Assembly: GCF_037038585.1 (NCBI RefSeq)
Contig: NC_092520.1
Coordinates: 119,271,001-119,335,000, forward strand
Direction: 5' to 3'
Origin: Patagioenas fasciata
Taxonomy: Eukaryota > Chordata > Aves > Columbiformes > Columbidae
DNA: 64,000 nucleotides
Of this stretch, positions 46,563 to 64,000 are shown piece by piece. Position numbers and translations under genes: made by a program. Every line of letters starts with the position of its first letter. Within the stretch, counting starts at the first letter, position 1. The notes below the pieces were generated by a model. That model saw nothing but the letters and a program-made list of their open reading frames with translations. It made no database searches and was not told the origin of the DNA.

Positions 46563-47585
46563 AAGTGGTCAATGGCACAATGGATGGACACCACTAACAA
46601 GTGGGGTCCCTCAAGGGTCCATTCTGGGACCAGTACTGTTTAATGTCTTCATCAATGACATAGACAGTGGGATCACGTGCACCCTCAGCAAGTTTGTGGA
46701 TGACACCAAGCTGAGTGGTACAGTTGACACACATGAGGGAGGGGATGCCATCCAGAGGGACCTGGACAAGTTCAAGAAGAGGGCTCATGCAAACCTCATG
46801 AGGTTCAACAAGGCCAAGTACCAGGTCCTGCACCTGTATCGGGGCAACCCCCAGTATCAATGCAGGCAGGGGGATGGAGGGATTGAGAGCAGACCTGCCA
46901 AGAAGGACTGAGGGGTACTGGCAGATGAAAGATTGGACATGAGCTGGCAATGTGCACTTGCAGCCTAGAAGGCAAATCATATCTTGGGCAGCATCAAAAG
47001 GAACATGGCCAGCAGGTCAAGGGAGGTGATTCTGCTTCTCTTCTCTGCTCTGGTGAGACCCCACCTGGAGCCCTGCATCCAGCTCTGGAGTCCTCAGCAC
47101 AGGAAAGACATAGACCTGTTGGAGAGGGGCCAGAGGAGCAACATGAAAATGATCAGAGGGCTAGAACAGCTCTGCTGAGAGGACAGGCTGAGAGAGCTGG
47201 GGTTGTTCAGCCTGGAGAAGAGAAAGCTCCAAGAAGACCTTATTGTGGCCTTTCAGTACTTAAAAGAAAAAAATATATGAGAAAGATGGGGGCAGACTTT
47301 TTAGCAGGGCCTGTTGCGACAGGACAAGGGGAGATGGTTTTAAACTAAAGAGGGGAGATTCAGGCCAGACATGAGGAAAAAAATTTTTACACTGAGGGTG
47401 GTGAAACACTGGCCCAGGTTGCCCAGAGAGGTGGTGGATGCCCCATCCCTGGAGACATTCCAGGCCAGGCTGGACAGGGCTCTGAGCAACCTGATCTAGT
47501 TGAAGATGTCCCTGCTCAGTGCAGGGGGTTGGACTAGATGGCCTTTGAAGGTCCCTTTCAACCCAAACTATTCCATGATTCTATA
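46563..47585 (+). mobile_element. CR1 LINE, about 1 kb, with reverse-transcriptase relic
   Basis: Opens with the RT core [20 protein letters not shown], then [11 protein letters not shown], where the usual ADD core is VDD, and continues in frame to 46911. The 3' region follows (CCTGGAGACATTCCAGGCCA; GGTTGGACTAGATGG) and ends with TTCCATGATTCTATA. The left end meets the LTR directly. The longest CR1 copy in the window, and inactive. Confidence 0.93.
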
Positions 47586-47636
47586 AAACACGACTGTGAT
47601 GAAGAGGAGGAGTCATGAAACAAGCATTGAGCTAGA

Positions 47637-47651
47637 AATAAATCATTTATT
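47637..47651. terminator. NIPA1: Inverted poly(A) signals, probable NIPA1 3' end
   Basis: AATAAATCATTTATT: plus-strand and minus-strand AATAAA three bases apart. The minus-strand copy is the leftmost before the CR1 and would give NIPA1 a 3'UTR of about 4.7 kb, in line with the long 3'UTR known in mammals. Confidence 0.45.
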
Positions 47652-48802
47652 TTAAAACAATACAGGTTAATAAATAGATTAGTTATCAGAAAACTTAATA
47701 AATAGCCTTTTATAATTTACACAAGGCAAATACAACATGCCTATAACTATTTCTTAAAAAGCAAAGTGAGTAAGCTTGACTTGTAAGCCATTAACAAATA
47801 TATATATACATTATTTGGAAGCTAATAAAATAAACCATTTTTATGTGATCTGTAGTAACTATATTGCAATAGCATTGAAGCAACCAAACCTGCCACTGTA
47901 TGTTTGTTGCCATCCACCTTTTCCCCATATCCCATTAGAACTATTTTTTACATTCCAAGAAAAAAAAAAAGCTTTAAAAAAAAGTTCCACAGTTGAAAAA
48001 GATTTGATTTAAAAATACCCCTTTTGTGTAATATTTTCCATTCTGTAGAGCAATTGTCTGGGGGTGAGGGAACACAACAGAAAAAAAAAATAAAAGAAAC
48101 TTATGTGTAGCTTATAAAACCCCAATTTCTTAATCTATTGTATTTCAAAACTGCTGTCTGAAACACTTGGGCACTAGTAACTGTTGACATCATTGGTGCC
48201 TAACACAGTACACACTAAAATTCTGCAATCACTTTAGCCTGCATTTGGTAGCACCAAAAAATTATTACAAAGACTAATCTTTGTAAAGAAAAGATAACAG
48301 GTAATAGATAAACACTTGATAACATTTGATTTTACAGCAAAATTTCAGCAGTTACACCATCTCAAGAAAACAGGAACTGTAGACTCCTTGATGTTTTATA
48401 TTTATTAAACAAGAAGGTAAGAGTGGTATAATGTGCAAACAACAGCCTATTTTTAGTACCCCATATTTAATAACTCAAAATCTTTCTTCAAATACAAACC
48501 TTCTGGTTTTAAGTAAAAAGGAAAGCTAAACCTCAGATTCTGGTATTTCAACAAATAAAATCCAGTGTTTTCAGTTTTCAGTGCTAGTTACTCCAGAAAA
48601 ATACCTATGTTCAATATAAACCAAGGTTATTAATAGGCAGCTTCCACTTGTCAAACTGTGATATGACAGGCTCTTGTTAATGTTAGTTGCAGCTCACTAA
48701 TAAATAGGCTCTATTTACACATAGAGAGTCCTGGAAAGTCAATACAGCAGATAACTCGTTTAGATATTTTTCTTTTCTACATAAGTATTTAAGGTGTAAC
48801 AA

Positions 48803-48856
48803 CTTTTTTTTGTTTGTTTGTTTTTGTTTTTGTTTTTTTTTTGTTGTTGTTGTTGT
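48803..48856 (+). repeat. T-rich tract with (TTTTTG)n and (TTG)n
   Basis: T runs broken by single G, passing into five TTG units. In a NIPA1 transcript it would read as A/C-rich. Confidence 0.9.
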
Positions 48857-51800
48857 ATCAAAAGGGTTCCTATTCTTCTACTGAACATTTGAGGGATTCT
48901 TGTGTTTGACACCTAATAAAGATCGAGACTGACACATGTAAATCCTCCATACACTGAAGGGATAATGATTAAAAAGCTATCTTCAAGTGAGTACCAAGTA
49001 AATAAGTTTCACAAGCAGAACAGAAGCCAGACATCCAGAGTGAAACGCTTTTCATGTGGATTGGAATTTAATTCAAATGCATCCCACCACTGTAATGAGT
49101 CCACTTTTTGTATGCGTAGCCTCTCCCACTCCTACTTTGGAATCAGAACTGATGTCATCTGGCTCGTAGCTACCGATAGATGTAATGCAAAGAGAACGTG
49201 GAAAGGGCAGACCCATGAGGGACACCAAAGCTCAGGAGGCAACTATGCACATGTGCTCCCTGAGATGATGGAACTCGGATATCTGTCTTATTCAAAGTGC
49301 TTACTTGTCAAAGGGGTAAAAAAAACGGCAATAGCTAAAATTCAACTTCAACAGTGCCTCTTTTTAAATCAGAAGAGCAATGGGACTAATACAGGGTAGG
49401 GCACTTAAAAGGAGGAGGACGTGGGACAGAGGGGAGAAGAATCATACCAACAGTGACAACAGAAAATGCTAATACATTTCTAAAGTTGGAACTGAACCAG
49501 ATCCAGGTACAGCAGAACTCCAAAGAACACTGCTACATACTGAACAAAGTAGCAAAAATAAAGGTTTCCGTTATTTAGCATTCATGATGTAAAAGGCTGC
49601 AGATATAAATGTTCAAGGCCACAAGAACTTCTTTCACCTTATGTGCTGGCTTTTGACATCTGTGTTTTAAAGAACGAGGTTAACTAGACATCTCTAGAAA
49701 GCCCATCACAGATGAAGAGCAGCTGGGGAGAAGAGAAGGAACCTATGCAGACATTTACCAGCTGTAAGGATGGTCAGAGGACCACAGAACACGGCTGCTA
49801 CTTTACTCTTACTCTGCATAGTAAGCACTTATTGAGTAAACTTACGTGTGTCCGGTGCAGAAAATGGCAAGGTTTAGCCAGGGCAGGCAAGATATTTTGA
49901 ATCTAGTATTTACTAATAATTTGCATACACATTAACATACGAGGATAGGCACTTTCTAAATAAATAGGAATTAATTTCAAAACAAAACTAGACAACCAAA
50001 TATGGCTAAAGGAGGTATAAGATGAGACCACAGTCATTTCCATTCTAACCTAAAAATTTTCACAGAGGTCTTCAGAGATTAAAGGCTAGTACAAAACCAA
50101 CATGCAACTCATGAACTCTGAATTTGAATTTTGAAAAGATAACTTGTCTGCTTCAGAAAATGGCTAACATTGTTTTAAAAAATAGGTCACTCCAGGTCTC
50201 ATTACTTATGTACAATCCCAGTTTCAATCAGAAAAAAGGGAATTAATACAACAAAACATAACTGTCTGCTGACAAGCAAGTGAGCATCTTCCAATCAGTA
50301 ATGGACAGAGGTTAGTTTTAACCAGCCTTCATAGTCCAATTCCCATCACCTACAATTCTCAAACTTTCTAGAAGCCATACACAATATATGAAAATCCATG
50401 AAGATGGCTTTTTCTCTGCTAGTGCTATTTTATTTCAGTAAGATACCTGGTTTCTGTGTTTGCCTATAACAATGTGCATTTCTGCCATCTCAGAGCCATT
50501 CCCCCCTCAATTTGGGGTTATAAAACCAGCTTCCAAATAACATAGTGGGGCTGTAACTCCCTCAGAATAGTCCTTTCAGAAAACTAAATCTTTAGGATTG
50601 ACTGTAGATAATTATTGCTGCCATCAGAAGGGCTTATAACATTCATTTTAAATTAAAATGGAGGCTGAGTTTTAAGGTAATATTAATTCAGGTCAACAAA
50701 AAATGTCACCAGAATGGACAGTATTACTCCCCATTAATCAACGTCCTCATTCCTGTCAGCCAGTGACAAACCTACATTCACGATTTCTTGATAAAGTGTC
50801 ATGAACTTTTTCAAATGCTGTCTCGTAATCGCATTAGGGTTTTTTTATTTGTTTCGAGAGATATTCTGAACTAGGGATGTCAAATTCCACTGTTCCCTTT
50901 CATTTTTGTACTTCAATGGAAACCAACTTTTGTTACTTTTCAAACTTTCGTTACCAGTTTTTGACTTGTGATGTTTTAACTACCAATTGTAAGTACAGCA
51001 TGAAAGTTAACTATTTCTTTCCTATTTCAGTATTCTCTAAATGGTTTAAACCGAACAGTTCAGAATCATTTCAGTCATAGCTTAAGCTATTTGTACTACT
51101 TGTCAAAATATTATTGCTGAACTGTTCACACAGGCCAGTAGATTACTGGATCTGAATGTATATCCCTGTTGGTTATCTGCAGCTCAGCTCTCTGAAGGCC
51201 TATGCTTTTTCAGTCTTTAACCTCCTTTTCCCATGTTACAAGAGGATCAGACCATCTTTTTTTTGAGCCATGAGAAATCTCACACTCTTCTCTCTGAATT
51301 TTTATTACCTCTTCCCATTTTAGGACTACAGGTTTTTCAGAAGCTGTCAAGGCTCTAAAAGTTTCAGTTCAGGTTTGTAAATTCTTCCAGAAATGTGTGG
51401 CTCCTTCTGGATGCTTTATGTGTTTAGAATTTGAGTACAGTCCAATATTATAGACACTGAAATGGAATTATTAAACTGGTATAGGCCGTCTGAAACAAAT
51501 ACATTCACATTTATGCAGTATTTTCAGATTACAAAGGCACTGAAATAGTTCTGAGCTGCTTACAAATAAGCCACCATGTAGGCAATGAGTCTGTGCATCA
51601 TTTCCACATCCTTCACAGTCTCTCTCTGCTCCCAATTAAAAACTCTCAGATGAATACGGTATGTCTTAATGCACGTAAGTTACAAAGAAAAATGCATACC
51701 TGGACACTACCATCAGCTAATAAGTAATTAGTGAAAGATTTTTAAGGATCCACTGCTCTGTAGAAATAACTCAATTTAAAACTCCCCAGTGTCTTCACCA

Positions 51801-52363
51801 TAGGGCAGATCAAGTTGCTGAGACAGTCACTAAAAAGAACAAATCTGCAGTCCATGGTTCAACCAACATTCATCTCGGAATTCACAGCCTTGGTGGTGAA
51901 CACATTGCTATATTGAGATTAACAAATTGTTCCACTCATTTCCCCCCCCCCCATATTTTAAATGGTATACATCACTCATGAAAGGTGTCAGATTGAGTGC
52001 ATTAGAAACTGATGTTCTCTACCTATAGAAACAGTACCTCAGAAGCCACAATACAAACTTTCACACACGGGTCTCTCAGAATATCTCCAGATCTTTTCTG
52101 ATGGATTACCTTTTACAGTAAGAAAATACATCGGTCTCTATGCTGACTCAATCAGTGGTTCCAATTAAGGTAATTTATTGTGTGGACTGGGGTACATGGA
52201 CAACTGTTCCTTTGAAACTGGATGGAGGCCTCCAATTCATTCATGTAGGCCACCAAATCGTCAGAGGGTAACTACCAACCTGAACCATGTTTGAATCAGT
52301 GACCTAGAAATGAAAGGCTCTGCATCCTTCCCTGAGCCATCCAGTTTCCCCTCAAAAAATATT

Positions 52364-63524
<11,161 letters not shown>

Positions 63525-63720
63525 CGTCCCGCCGAGAGCTGCTGGCACGGCAGCTGCCCGGGCCCAGCGCACCCGGCAGCGGCTCTGCGCCGGGAACGGG
63601 ACCCGCCCTGCGCTGCGCCGCGCCGCGCTGCGCGACCCGCCCCGCCGGGGGCGGCTCCGGGCGGGCACCGGCGATAGCCGCGGCTCCTGGCGCCCGTCCC
63701 GCGCGGGGACGGCAGCAGGA

Positions 63721-63728
63721 TGACGTCA
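63721..63728. promoter_or_regulatory. Perfect CRE, TGACGTCA
   Basis: Full palindromic cAMP-response element about 200 bases upstream of the NIPA1 ATG, inside the CpG island. Confidence 0.75.
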
Positions 63729-63753
63729 TGGCATTTCTCCCCGAGCGCCGCTC

Positions 63754-63761
63754 TGACGTCA
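63754..63761. promoter_or_regulatory. Second perfect CRE, TGACGTCA
   Basis: Second full palindrome, 33 bases from the first, centre to centre, about three helical turns. Confidence 0.75.
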
Positions 63762-64000
63762 CGGCTTTGTGCCACCCTTCTCCGCGCTGGCACCGCGCGG
63801 GGCGAGGCGGCCCCGGGCAGAGAGCTGCCCTGCCGGCTCCAGGGCCGCTGCTGGAGGCTTGCAGCGTTTTGGGGCGCGGGTGCGGGGGTCCCCGGCGTGA
63901 GGAAACACGGACCTGAAGCTGCGGTCCCCGCGGGAAGGAGCTGGGGCGTCCGTGGGCACGGGTGTGCAGGAGGTTGTGCAGAGAGATGCAGGAGGACAGA
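63762..64000. other. Upstream edge of the NIPA1 CpG island
   Basis: GC-rich, falling off near 63960. No exon or gene is recognised to the right of the NIPA1 promoter within the window. Confidence 0.6.

Larger units (their letters stand above)
47625..52363 (-). other. NIPA1: Probable NIPA1 3'UTR
   Basis: Continuous AT-rich sequence without recognised transposons, between the NIPA1 stop and the minus-strand poly(A) signal at 47646-47651. It includes a T/G simple tract at 48803-48856 and a C run near 51940-51952. The length is inferred; earlier poly(A) sites may also be used. Confidence 0.5.

Noticed and set aside
46516-46911. 131-codon frame with a reverse-transcriptase core
   Set aside because: It is the decayed ORF2 of a 5'-truncated CR1, not a host gene.

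Overview
This is vertebrate nuclear DNA, almost certainly from a bird. It has multi-exon genes with GT-AG introns, two CpG-island promoters and many CR1 LINE fragments, several ending in the avian ATTCTATGA-type 3' tail. It also has one solo LTR of the avian ERVL type. The genes place it in the CYFIP1-NIPA2-NIPA1 cluster, which is human 15q11.2 BP1-BP2 in conserved synteny.

Layout. 1-26002 (+ strand): the last eight coding exons of CYFIP1, 361 codons plus stop, with large introns. The intron filling 1-9929 carries, on the opposite strand, an intact single-exon gene for a 223-residue FN3 plus transmembrane protein of the FNDC9 type (3729-4400). 26003-29090: convergent 3' ends of CYFIP1 (+) and NIPA2 (-), with an inverted pair of poly(A) signals. 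29091-33568 (-): the complete NIPA2 coding region in five exons (361 aa). Its 5' noncoding intron runs up to a CpG island at about 41480-42640. 42640-47636: gene-poor DNA with an ERVL-type LTR abutting a 1-kb CR1. 47637-52363: probable long NIPA1 3'UTR. 52364-63524 (-): the complete NIPA1 coding region in five exons (321-323 aa), ending in a second CpG island that carries two perfect cAMP-response elements.

Function. CYFIP1 (Sra-1) is a WAVE regulatory complex subunit. This window encodes the part holding the Rac1 'D site' (Y967 and G971 by human numbering). NIPA1 and NIPA2 are tandem paralogues of the NIPA magnesium-transporter family, with internal exons of nearly the same size and identical phase.

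The strongest observation is the FNDC9-like gene nested antisense inside CYFIP1. In mammals FNDC9 is nested antisense inside CYFIP2, so this looks like the second product of an ancient duplication of the whole nested unit, kept here and missing from the human CYFIP1 locus as I know it. I found no CRISPR array, operon or bacterial system. All splice sites, UTR limits and repeat boundaries were read by eye and should be treated as such.
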